Below, in pieces: positions 23,858-35,200 of a stretch of DNA of 64,000 nucleotides. The notes beneath the pieces were generated by a model. That model ran no database searches, was not told where the DNA came from, and saw only the letters and a program-made list of their open reading frames with translations. A program made the position numbers and the translations under genes. Source of the stretch: Paulownia fortunei (lineage: Eukaryota; Streptophyta; Magnoliopsida; Lamiales; Paulowniaceae); contig CM033121.1 of the NCBI GenBank assembly GCA_019321725.1, forward strand, positions 2,108,001-2,172,000, written 5' to 3'. Numbering within the stretch: the stretch's first letter is position 1; each line of letters begins with the position of its first letter.

Positions 23858-25945
23858 TTGACTGGTAAAAGTCTTGCTTTCTTGCTAATCCACATGTAAT
23901 CTTGGAAAATAAATTTGTGGAAATATAAAATCTAAATAAAATGTTTGGTGGTAGAACATTTTTCAGATATGAGGTTTATCTATTTATTATTATCATTTAC
24001 TATAAAGGTATGAATAATTTTATAAGTTTCTTTGTAATTTTTATCAATTTAAGGTATCCTTATTATAGTGTCATTTTTAATGGTAATTATTAAAATAATA
24101 TTGTTATTATCTATAAATTATTTTGAATGAGGCGAATATAGGTGGCAATGGTTGTGGAATTATAGATGGCCATAAAGAAACTGAGAAAATAAAAAAATGA
24201 TGGTTTGAGAAGGAAAAGTGGCCAAGTTTGTAAGGATTTTCAGTAGTAGATATGTGAGAGAGATTAGATGATGAAAATTGGTCATGAGACATGGAGGAAG
24301 CCCTGTTGTTTTGAATTATTCTTTTAAATTATGATTATTTAAACAATCAATTATAAAACTATAAATTTAAAAATAATTAATTTTTGTAAAACCAATGTTT
24401 GGTTATCAATTTGAAAATTTATTTTTTTTTGTCATATAATCAATTGTGTGACGTGTGTTTGGTTAACTTATACAAATCGGCTTCTCTGTTCTGTTTTAAT
24501 CAATCAAAAAAAATAATTAACCAATTTAAAATGAAGAATTAGAGAAAAATAAAAAGCTAAAACATAATTTCTCAACTTCAATATAAAAAATTTTAGAAAA
24601 TCGTACTTGGAATTTGATTATTACTAAAACAACCACCTATCATTGAAAACAAAAAAGAGGGTTTCATTGTGATGGTCCTAGTAGTTAAATACGAGTTGGA
24701 AAAATTCAGCATTTAATACGTACGAGTACATTATAAATTTTTATTAAAATTTATGGTGGAAAATTTAGAAAAAAATATGAAAATAATTAATATATAGATT
24801 TGTAGACAAACGGATAAAATACGAATGTAAAATAATTGTTCGAGAGCAAAAATACGGCTTATTCTAATATTATTTTTATATGAATTGTGTTTGCATTTAT
24901 TTTTAAATAATGCAAAAAATATTTTGTAAGTATTTTTATATTATTTAATTTATAATTATGACATAACTTAAATATAACTATTTAAAAATAAATAGTATGT
25001 TCTTAAATTATTAGAATTTTACGTTTTATTTATATGATATTCTATTACTACTTATAAATAATTTTTGAATAGTTTTTAGATTATATTTAAGTATTATAAA
25101 TATTTATTAAACTAGAGTATTATTCGTCAACTATTATATGAATAAATATAATACGTATACTAAATATTTCACTTTAAAAGCATAGAATATTACTCGGCGA
25201 TTCAGAATGTATACGAGAAAAAAGTAATATTTTTTAATTATTTATATGTATGTGTACAATATGAATATAATACGAATTTTAACTAATAAATGTAATAGTT
25301 GACATCTCTCTTCCTAATTCCTAATAAGATTCATAATGGAAGATGTTAATATAATACATGCCACAAATTTAGAAGAAACAAATGGCTGATATTTGGAGTG
25401 ATGATGATGCTCACAAATATGGAAGGAATTGTCTTTAAAAGATCTACATTGTACTTATTTCATCCATGTTATAAGACTTAGTGGATGAAAATGATTTATA
25501 TAGATGAGCAAGAAATCTTCTGGATTTTCTATACAATTATAAAAATTCAAATTTAAATTTACAAGGGTAATAAACTAAAATTCAAAAAATCCACCACAAT
25601 TTTCACTTGTTAAAATTCATTTGGGCAAAAATTTGGTTTGTTTTTTATTTTCCCACTTAATTGCATTTGATATTGAAATAATCAGATTTTAAGATAATTG
25701 ATTTTATCAAAGTAATTTTTCATAGTTAACCAAACAACAAGATGAATTTAAACAATAATTAAATCGAATTTTGGATTTAATCCAAAAATTATATAAACCA
25801 AGCAGGAATAATTTGTGAACATGTAAAAAATTTACTTTAAAAGGGCGAATTCTATTAATTTCGACTCTAAACAATGATTCCACTAACCAAAAACCACCAA
25901 TTTAATCATATTACTTTTTGAATGTAAATCCCATAAAGGGTTGTC
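23858..25945. other. Spacer between peptide genes 1 and 2
   Basis: The proximal part is 3' UTR of peptide gene 1. The rest is strongly AT-rich with no domain-bearing frame. Blocks around 24300-24480 and 25640-25760 share short GTTTGGTTAAC-like motifs in opposite orientation, a weak hint of an old transposon. Confidence 0.5.
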
Positions 25946-25950
25946 ACACT

Positions 25951-25975
25951 CTCTATATATATAGCCTCAAGGGTG
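25951..25975 (+). promoter_or_regulatory. TATA-box region of peptide gene 2
   Basis: CTCTATATATATAGCCTCAA at 25951-25970 is followed by GGGT, about 115 bases before the ATG at 26070. The following leader is very similar to that of peptide gene 3. Confidence 0.75.
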
Positions 25976-26069
25976 GTGGTTGTAGTACTACAAAGCAAAA
26001 TAAAAGCCCATATCCTAATATCAAATTCTCTATTATTCCCAAAATTTGGGACAATTTTTTTAGGTGGAA

Positions 26070-26413
26070 ATGGCTCCAATCAAGGTGATTTTCTTGGCCA
26101 TCATTTTGCTAGTGATTTTGGGTAAGTTTTTTTTTTCCCTATCTCACTCGTCTATTTATATTATAGTTGATTGAAAGAGAGGTTGATGAAATTTCAACTG
26201 GCAGGTGCTCCGTTATTCTCCGATGCAGTATTCTTTAAACAATGTAGTAAGGACTCTGATTGTGCACTTTTGCCTCTTAGTCGTGATTGTAGAGAACGAG
26301 TTTGCATTAACGGGTATTGTTTTTGCAAAGCTCCCCCACTGCGAGCCATTGAAAATAAAGATGAAGAAGGCGAAAATAAAGGAAACATTAAACATAATTT
26401 TGTCATTGATTAA
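26070..26413 (+). CDS. Small secreted six-cysteine peptide, copy 2
   Basis: Exons 26070-26121 and 26205-26413 are joined over an 83-bp phase 1 intron, giving 86 residues. The signal peptide starts MAPIKVIFLAIILL. The second exon opens APLFSDAVFF. Six cysteines show C-x5-C-x8-C-x4-C-x4-C-x-C with CSKDSDC, RERVC and CFC, the same spacing as copy 1. The acidic tail DEEGENKG matches copy 1, but the end reads HNFVID instead of a final VP. Identity is high in the leader and the cysteine frame and low between cysteines. Short same-strand and antisense frames overlapping exon 2 are shadows. Family and function are not known to me. Confidence 0.8.
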
Positions 26414-28016
26414 AAATATTTGGTCCTCAAGTGTAATGTTGTTGAAATACTAGGTTTATTTTTACAATTGTCTGAATTATAAATAAATTGAATGTCAAGA
26501 ATTATTTACTTGTTATCTGAGTTATATGGATAAATTAAATATCAGGAATAAGTTACTTATGATGATCCAAATAAATCATCTTATAGATAAAATTAAAGAT
26601 TGGTCCTATCGAGTTGAAATATTTTTTTGGCATGAATTTTTTTTTATTGATTTACCCATATATCGAACATAACAACACTATTGTTGCATTGCAAAAGAAA
26701 TGGTGACACAAGAAAATCGATTGTGCATTATAACTATTTCTAAATAATAATTTTATCATGAGAAAACAGATGATCTTCAATCTAATCTCGTTACTACATA
26801 TTCTATATACTTTTTGGTCTTGAATCGAGCACCAATTTTTATTAATGATAGAATATTTTCATACTAGAAATTTTAATATTATTTTTATTTTATAACGATT
26901 CATGTTAGATGTTTGAACATGAATCTGGCTCATCTTCATTATATTTATCTTTGTTTTCATTTATAGTGCAAATTAAGTTTATAATGACATAATAGTATAG
27001 ATTGAGCAAATCGAGTTCTTTATCCCCATATAATATTTAACAACTCAAATTATCTATATTGGATACCAAATTATCTATATTGTTTTTATCTTTGTTATCA
27101 TTTATAGTGCAGATTAAGCTTATAATGATTTAGTAGTATAGATTGACCAAATCGAATTCTCTATCTCAATTTAATATTTAACAACTCAAATTATCTATAT
27201 TAAATACCAAGCTGCTTTGCATAACCATCAATCATCAATTATTTCAATTTTCCTTTTGAAATAATAACTTGAATTATTTGAGTTCTTTGTTCCAAATAAA
27301 TGAAGTATAGATAATAAAATAGTTAAATAGAGACCTTTTATTATGAAACCAAATAAATTATTTTCACTAGTAATTAGTAGAGTGGCATATTATGAATTGT
27401 ATTTTTCAGTAAATATTTTGGAGTTTGGTTGAATGGACACAAGAATGTTGTTCATTTTTTTGAGTCGATACAATTGCATTTCTCTTTCCAAATTTCATGC
27501 ACTTCGTTCAACAATGCTCTAGTCACATTCCAAATAAATATCATATTATTGATGTTTTTTTTTAAATAGATATAATTAATAAAATACACAACCTCTAATT
27601 TTAAGAATCTAAGTTCTATTAATATAATATAATATTTTTAGCTATTTAGTTAATAATAAAGTGAAAAATTAAATCAATAAAGTGTCACATTTAATAAAAA
27701 AATACTCAAATAACTTAATTACTTTTTACCAACAGCAAGTACAATATTATAATATTAAGAGATAATTACACTTTGCACCCTCGAAGGACAGCATTGGTAG
27801 CTCCTTCATGAAGTTCCAAACATAACAAAATTCCCCATGAAAATGTGAAGTGGCATTGACCAAAAATTTTCAGACAAAAATACCCTGCTCTTTTACCTTA
27901 AAGTATGTTTTATCACAAACACACCTATAATTTATTTTGAGTGATTCAGAATTTTTATCTAAAATTTTATTTGAAAAATAACATTTAAAATTTATAATTT
28001 TTTTGTGAACTGATAT
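26414..28016. other. Spacer between peptide genes 2 and 3, first part
   Basis: No gene seen. It holds the 3' UTR of peptide gene 2, a 141-bp-period tandem repeat at about 26944-27215 and a solo segment at about 27765-27900 of the kind often seen at the ends of plant MITEs. Confidence 0.5.
26944..27215. repeat. Two-unit tandem repeat, period ~141 bp
   Basis: Units starting near 26944 and 27085 share TTTATCTTTGTT, TCATTTATAGTGCA, AGTATAGATTGA and AACAACTCAAATTATCTATA in the same order. A few substitutions separate them. Confidence 0.8.
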
Positions 28017-28692
28017 AGAAATGTATAGAAGTTCCACAAATTCACAACCCTAATATATTATTTTACTCCAGCTATTGTACAACTAGATTTTTTAAAGTAA
28101 ATTGTTCCTGCAGAAAAGACACATAATTTGTGCAGTATATTGGTATCCAATTACACATTTATTATATGCATATAGTTTTACCAAAAAAAAAATTATATGT
28201 TACGTTAAAATGATAAATTTTATATTGAATTACGTGTATAAATATTTATAATATATCATAGATTAAGTTATTCACAAATTTATTGAGCATTTGATTTGTC
28301 TTATACATTAATATATAGGTCCATGTATGTAAATAATCATCTATATAAATAAATATATATGCACAAAACCAGATTTTTGGAGTGTAAATAAAATGTAATA
28401 CACATGGCTTTATGTATAAGTTTATATATATAAAATCACCTTTATATATAACAACATATATGCATGTCTTTTGACAATTACTCTCTTTATGTGTAAGAGA
28501 TTAATGAATTAATTAAGATTTTTTCTAAAAGATTAATAAATAACGTAAATATTTCATAGTGATACTTTATGAAAAACATACACATATAAATATTTAGTTA
28601 TACAACAATATATAACACATTTTGTGTAGATTTATGAATAATTAAATGAAAAATCTAATGATTGTGAACTTGTGGAGCTTCTACACATTTCT
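28017..28692. mobile_element. MITE-like element with ~33-bp terminal inverted repeats
   Basis: The left end begins AGAAATGTATAGAAGTTCCA. The right end, read on the minus strand, begins AGAAATGTGTAGAAGCTCCA. The match continues over about 33 bases with few mismatches and weakens inward. The 0.68-kb interior is AT-rich and non-coding. No clear target-site duplication was found, so the class is open. Confidence 0.5.
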
Positions 28693-30276
28693 AATCTTAT
28701 CCACCCTATATATCTATTCCTCTTATCCTTCGGCCACTTTCCGAAAAAATAAATACTCATATAAAATAAGAAAAAGAAATCATAAACACAACCAAACAAT
28801 AAAGTACAGAACAAAGAATCTATAAAAATTAATTTTCTATTATGTTATTTCCATTTTCATTAGCAGCTACATAGGATGTTTTCTTTTTACTTGTCATATT
28901 TATCATAATACTTAAATTTACAATAAACCATAAAAATAGTAACTTTTAGTAATATTTTAATTGTTTTAATTATTTTTACTCTTTTCAAGAAGAATTTGAA
29001 TAAAAATCTTATCTTAAATTGTGAATTATATCACCACGCAGATTTTTGGACCATGAAAATCAGTTTATTGAAAGAATTCCTTAAAAAATCAATTTATAGA
29101 GTGAAATTTTGGACTTCAAGAAAATGAGATAGATCCATGCAAAAAATTATTGCACATTGTTTTAAATTTTATTGGCTCCATAGAATTTCTAGCAAAGTAT
29201 TATGTCCTATAATCAATATATTTTGCGATACTAATTTTATTAAATTTTTATAATCTTTTGTTTTATTTTTACTTTTATTATATTACAAATAATGTTCATG
29301 TGAGTAAGTGCTTCATCATAACTCATAATATATATATGATATAATGGTAAACTTACAAATAACATCATAAAAATTATTAATATTAATAGGATAATTGGTG
29401 GGACCAAAAAAGATATTTAGGAAACTAATTAATAATATAGTAATTCTAGAAATAAATTTAGATAATTCAATGAACTCATAAAATTTAGCAGAAGACAAAG
29501 TCTAAGTTTAAAGCTTTACTAATACGTTGTCTAAATCAAGATACTACCAAAATCTAAATTCAAAATAATAACAATGAAAATTTTACATAATTGTCATAAC
29601 AATAACAATATCATATAGATATTTTAGTTGAATGAAAAAAATCAAAGAAAATTTTAAGTTATTCATCCTTTTATAATAGTATGGACACATATATAAATAC
29701 AGACATTGATAAATAGACATGGATATAGATTACTAACAAAACTTCTATTAACCATTTTCTATTTTTAATAACTTTTGATCATATATTTTTATTTTATTTT
29801 GTCGTTATACGCTTCTATTAACTACTTTCTATTCTTAATAATTTTTTATGAATTTAATATATTTATATTTTATTATATCGTTATACGTTCGCCCGAAAGT
29901 TTAACCATAGCTTCTAAACAAGTTAAGGTGTTTTCCGGCAAAAATTTATAATTTTTTGTGTTCATCTATTTTTTGGCCCATATTTTTTAAATTTTGATAA
30001 ATACCTAATGTAAACGAATATTTATTCAACAGTAATAACACTTTGTTTTGTTAGTCCTTAAGGTCTTAAAAACGTGTTCAGCAATTCCGTTTAAAACTCA
30101 AATAATAATCCGAAATATATTTTGAATATCAACATCTGATTTATGAAATCCATGATGAATTCCCTGAATCAGATTCTTGTAATTTTTTGTGTAATTAAGT
30201 TCATATTCAACAACCTACTCTACATACAAAATTTATATGATTATGAAAGAGGTCTGGCTCACCTGGAAACAGCAAA
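28693..30276. other. Spacer before peptide gene 3
   Basis: AT-rich, no supported gene. It contains the tandem repeat at 29742-29887. The last ~150 bases begin the upstream block shared with the other peptide copies. Confidence 0.5.
29742..29887. repeat. Two-unit tandem repeat, period ~70-76 bp
   Basis: Units 29742-29811 and 29812-29887 both start CTTCTATTAAC and both end CGTTATACG, with similar T-rich interiors. Confidence 0.8.
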
Positions 30277-30280
30277 GTTA

Positions 30281-30306
30281 CACTCTATATATATACAGAC
30301 TCAGGG
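30281..30306 (+). promoter_or_regulatory. TATA-box region of peptide gene 3
   Basis: CACTCTATATATATACAGAC at 30281-30300 is followed by TCAGGGGT, about 110 bases before the ATG at 30403. The downstream leader matches that of copy 2 at most positions, including AGCAAAATAAAAGCCC. Confidence 0.75.
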
Positions 30307-30402
30307 GTGGCTATTGTAGTACCACACAGCAAAATAAAAGCCCTTATCCTCATATCACATTCTCTATTGTTCCCAAATTTGTGCAACATTTTATCGGTGG
30401 AG

Positions 30403-31040
30403 ATGGCTTCAATCAAGTTGGTTTTCTTGGTCACCATCTTGCTAGTGACTTTGGGTTAGTTTCCCTTTTCCTAATCCCACACAACTATAATATTTTACTT
30501 ATGAAATTATATATTACAAAAGTTATCACTTTAAAATGATATTTACAAAATATCATGAGAAAAATCGATCCGAAAGAGTGATGTAGAACAACCACACTAA
30601 ATTACAACTCAGATTAGTATAAATTAAATTAAACTAAGAATTGCGAAAAATTTGAGATCGTCTGTTTATAAGATCAATAAAGGTAAACAAGGAAATATCT
30701 ACAGTTACAGTTTTAAGAAAGACAATATAATGAAATAATATATCAAACCCCTAATTATAATTTTATTTATATCTTGATATAATGATGTAATTGTCGCTTC
30801 TTTTCCCTTTCCCCACAAGAGAGACTAATGGAGTTATTATAATTGGCAGGTGCTCCACTGTTCTGCGAGGCGTTACCTCCATATTTGCACTGTAGCAAGA
30901 GGTCTGATTGTCCTCCTGGAGCTTCACCACCACCTGGCTGCAAGAAAATAGCTTGTCATTGGGGGAGATGTATATGCTTAGATGGTATCTCACCCTCAAC
31001 CATAGAAAATGAAGGCTCCAAACAGAACTTTGTCCCTTGA
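30403..31040 (+). CDS. Small secreted cysteine-rich peptide, copy 3 (seven cysteines)
   Basis: Exons 30403-30454 and 30850-31040 with a 395-bp phase 1 intron encode 80 residues. The signal peptide begins MASIKLVFLVTILL. Exon 2 opens APLFCEALPPY, with an additional cysteine where copies 1 and 2 have serine. The six core cysteines follow with C-x5-C-x9-C-x4-C-x4-C-x-C, including CSKRSDC and CIC. Loop 2 is Pro/Gly-rich (PPGASPPPG) and one residue longer than in its paralogues. The acidic tail is shortened to IENEGSKQNFVP but keeps the NFVP end. An odd cysteine count would allow a disulfide-linked dimer, which is inference only. Transcription runs towards the convergent HSP90 gene. Confidence 0.8.
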
Positions 31041-32275
31041 TTCATAAATAACTGTAGTTGCAAATGCTTGGTTTTCAAGTCTTATGTTTATGAAAAGTTA
31101 AAAGTTTGTTTTTCACAGTTGTCTGAATCATGATGGAATTTGAATTGAACTATAGAAACCAACTCTATCACATCTTTATTTTGTATGAATAAGCTTTCAC
31201 AAATGTTGGTTTTGATACAGTTAACATCAAATTCTTGTATACTAAATATGCCATTGAAATTTTTTGGTTGGGTGATAACACTTTTCAATATCAACTAGCA
31301 GCCGATGCACACTTGATGTGTGTGAAATAGAATGAGACATACAAATGTGACGAGGTGTTGTAAATTATTGAATTCTAAAGATATTTGAATCCATCGAAAA
31401 AAAAATCAGATGAAATAGGCATGTAACAACTTGTAAACATACAATTTAAACATATAAACAGCCCAGGAACAAAGTATTTTTGTGAATACAGCATCGAACA
31501 TATTATGTGAACATACTTCCACGTTGCAAGAAAAATGATTTGACTAAATAAATGAGGATCACAACTTCACTCAGCCAAAACAATCAATGAGTAGATGGAA
31601 ATGGGACATAGTATATGTGAAGAGATAGAGGCTAGAAAATTAGGACAGAAGGAAAGATAGCTATTTTCCTGGAACTTTCCAATAGCTATTATGATCTGCC
31701 GTTGACCAATTGGATTGAGTACATAATAAAGAATGCCCATTGATATAGAAATGTGCGATTCTACCTGTCTTTATACGAATGAATTTATTGACTGAGAAAA
31801 ACTCAACTCAAAGAAATACAAAAGCCCGAAAGGCATAGAAAGAAGCAAAAGGTATTGGAGATTCATGAATGTTGGTCTTATCATTTTCCAAAACAAAAGG
31901 GGCAGAACAGAAAGGCATGGACATTTTAGAGAGAGAGAACTACGATTCCAAGAAACCAGAAATGTAGGCAACGAAACTACATAGATGCTTTGTCTTGAAA
32001 GAGAGTGAAATTGTACCAGATTAACAGATAAGCATTGATAAAGATCAATGTCCTGATGTTTAATAAGCTCTATTTTAACTCTCGGGTGATCCCATAATGC
32101 ATTACGCAATTCAAAAATATAGCAACTTTAGTAATTGTTTGCATCAAAATTTAACATCAATGCATTGTTTCCTTTTCCCTTTGAAACTTCTCCCCTGCCC
32201 TGCCTACTTCAAAACTCTAGCTGTTTGTCGCAATTATATTAAAAATTTGATAAAAGATGTCTAACTAAATGAAAA
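31041..32275. other. Convergent spacer between peptide gene 3 and the HSP90 gene
   Basis: Holds 3' UTR sequence of both flanking genes, which run towards each other. The minus frame 31771-32109 has no domain and is probably chance within or near the HSP90 3' UTR. Nothing else is seen. Confidence 0.5.
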
Positions 32276-35200
32276 TCAATCACTCCAAGGGTCATTCTCA
32301 GTCCTCACTTCTGAAGGCTCAATGACTTGCGTTTCAGAACCATCAGCTGAGCTTGCATCAGTTTCTGAGGCGTTTTCAGTGCCCTCTGCTTCATCATCCT
32401 CCAATCTACCCCACCTTCCTCCAAGGGCCATAGCCATCATCTCATATATCTTGTTGCCAAGCTCAGCAGGACTCTCAGGCTGTCAATTAGAGGAGATTAC
32501 AGGAAAGACTGTCAAGAGAGCTGCTACAAACAAGAAGAATAAGAATCATCCCAAAACTCTTCAATACTTACAGTGAATCCACTAGAGATCAAGGCCGTAT
32601 CATACAGAAGTTCCACGGCCCTGTTGGCATCAGTGCTGTCGGGTGCATTCTTGCACGCAGCCTGCAAAAGTAAATGGCGAAACTAAATCAGGTGCACAAA
32701 CAGCATTAGGTCTTGAATTCAGTATAGATATCACTACAACGTCCAACTTTTTGAGTATTTCATATTACAATTTCTTTTTCCACTGTGTATCTCATCTCAG
32801 AAATTCATTACCAGGCAGTCATGGCATGAAACATATCAAAACCTATAATTGCACTATTCAAAGCTTGTATTTGGTTTACAAACTCCGCAGCTTCAAGGTT
32901 GTTCAAGAAGGAAAGATGAGCATCATTACCAACCACTTACATGATTCATATGTAGTGCTTCTATACTTATCACTTGATAGATCCTCAACCAGTTAGGAAA
33001 GTTGGTATTCAGTACCTTTTTCAATATGCTCTGTTCTTTTCTCTATTTCTGACTTCAAATGTAGCACCTTATAGAGCTTGACCCAAGACCTATCCTAGGT
33101 CAGAACCCTGGTGTTCAATTTTTTAACCTGGTTTCTTTCATCTTAAAATCTCTGGGTCACTGTGTGAATTAAAATAGATGAGCTTCTACAAGGGAAAGTA
33201 GCAGTGATAAAACTAGGGTAGTAAAATAGAACTAAATTTATAACAATTTTAGTTTATCGCCACGTCTGTGCTTCATAAGATTATAGAAGATGACACCAAG
33301 GAGCAATAAGAACACCATACGTTCTGAATCACCATCTCATGAAAAGTTCCATGAGAGACACTCATACCACTTTAGCATAAGCTTCATGTTTAAATTATGG
33401 TTAACAAATTCATAAAGGACTCTCCACTGTCAACTTTCTTATTTTTTGCAACATGGCTTCAGTTTTATTGATCACATATATCTAAGAATAGCTCCTAAAC
33501 TACCAAACTGTAGTTCTAAGTTTGTTTAGGTAACAAGAATTCAATAACCTATCATAGCCATGTCATTTACTTTGAAGACCTCCAAAAGGAATTGAAAAAA
33601 ATGCCAGAGGATTTAATGATTAGAGGATCGGGTGGAACATCATACATTGAGATCTTTGACAATCGGATGATCTGGATTAATCTCCAATATTCTCCTTCCC
33701 CTCATGAATTCCAGGCTTGAAGTGTCTCCAAGTGTCTGTGCTCGCATCAATCTGTTTTGAGGAGATCAAACCAAAGAATGGTGAATAACTAATAGAAACA
33801 AGATATAACACGATAACATCTGCATTTTTTAAAATCAATAATCCATATATGCTTCATAAGACACCTTTCCATGTTTGCTGACCACCCAAATTTGCCAGAA
33901 ACAAGCACACATGGTGATGAGCTCAAACGTTTTGAGATCTGCACTTTAGCCACCTTATCACCAAGTTGTTGTTTTATCCAGTCACACAGGAGATTATACT
34001 CTTGCTCAGTTTCCCTTTCTTTCACCTCATCCTCATCACCTGTCATCCAGATATAAGGTTAAGCTGAAAGCATCCAATAAAAATCATCGGACAACCGAAA
34101 TTTTCCTCTCCAATCTTACAAAAGAAACTGACAGAAGACAGTTTCCAAAAGTAGGTGGCATTTTTCCACCTTTTGAAGAAGAAGAAGAAGGTTAGGCAAC
34201 AACTCAATTATTGCTCTGAAGAGTCATAATTAAAGACAATAAGATGTTACTAACCAAGCTCCAGATCCTCCTTGCTAATGTCAACAAATTTTTTTTCTTT
34301 GTACGTCTGTAAATTCTGGATGGCGACTTCATCAATTGGCTCAATTAAGTAAAGCACCTGTAAATCAAGTGATTAATAAAATACTGTCAGATAAACTCCC
34401 ACAGGGCAAATTAACTAAGTAAAACAGAAATATGAACTATAATCAAAACAAGACATGTAGACCCCTTGTTCCTCATTAAGGCTACGATCTAAAGATTCTC
34501 AACTGTGAGAGGAAAACTCATGATGGTGCTAAAGCTAGACAAAAAACTAGAGTAAATGATCCAAGCAAATGGATCAGCCTATTAATCAATATCAAAGACT
34601 CCTTCCATTATCAAGAACTAGATTGTCACAAGAGAAGATGATTCATTGATCCTAGTTGAAGTACATACCTCAATACCTTTCTGGACCAATTTTTCCAAGA
34701 AAGGAGCAGACTTAGCACTTTTTAAGCTGTCTGTTGCCAAGTAATAGATAGCCTTCTGGTTCTCACCCATGTTCTCAACATAATCATCTAAACTTATCAG
34801 CTCTTCCTCACTCTTGGAAGAGAAAAACCTCAACAATGGTGTTATCCGCTTGTGATTTCCAGTGTCTTCAATGCATCCCAACTTCAAAAATTTACCAAAA
34901 TTCTCCCAAAATTTTTTGTAATCCTGAAATAACAAAACCAAATTATGTATCATTTTTAACATGAAAATCAATTGGCTCAATTAAGTAAAGCAGCTGTAAA
35001 TCAAGTGATTAATAAAAGGAGAAAGAAAATAATTATTTATTCAGTCACCAACCTCTTTGTTCTCACTTTCAGAAAGATCTTGAATCATGTCAAATGTCTT
35101 CCTAACCAGTCTCTTTCTCATTATCCTTACCTGGATTAAGAAAATAGAATAAGCATCAATAATTACAAAAAAACAAAAAACGCAATTTACAATATTGGTT

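Noticed and set aside
24300..25760. Possible large inverted repeat between peptide genes 1 and 2
   Set aside because: Only short shared motifs such as GTTTGGTTAAC; no continuous arms.
23635..26406. Minus-strand frames over peptide exon 2 of copies 1 and 2
   Set aside because: They mirror the conserved plus-strand exons and lack their own start, signal or splice context.
32643..32996. 117-codon plus-strand frame
   Set aside because: Antisense to an HSP90 exon edge and intron; no domain.
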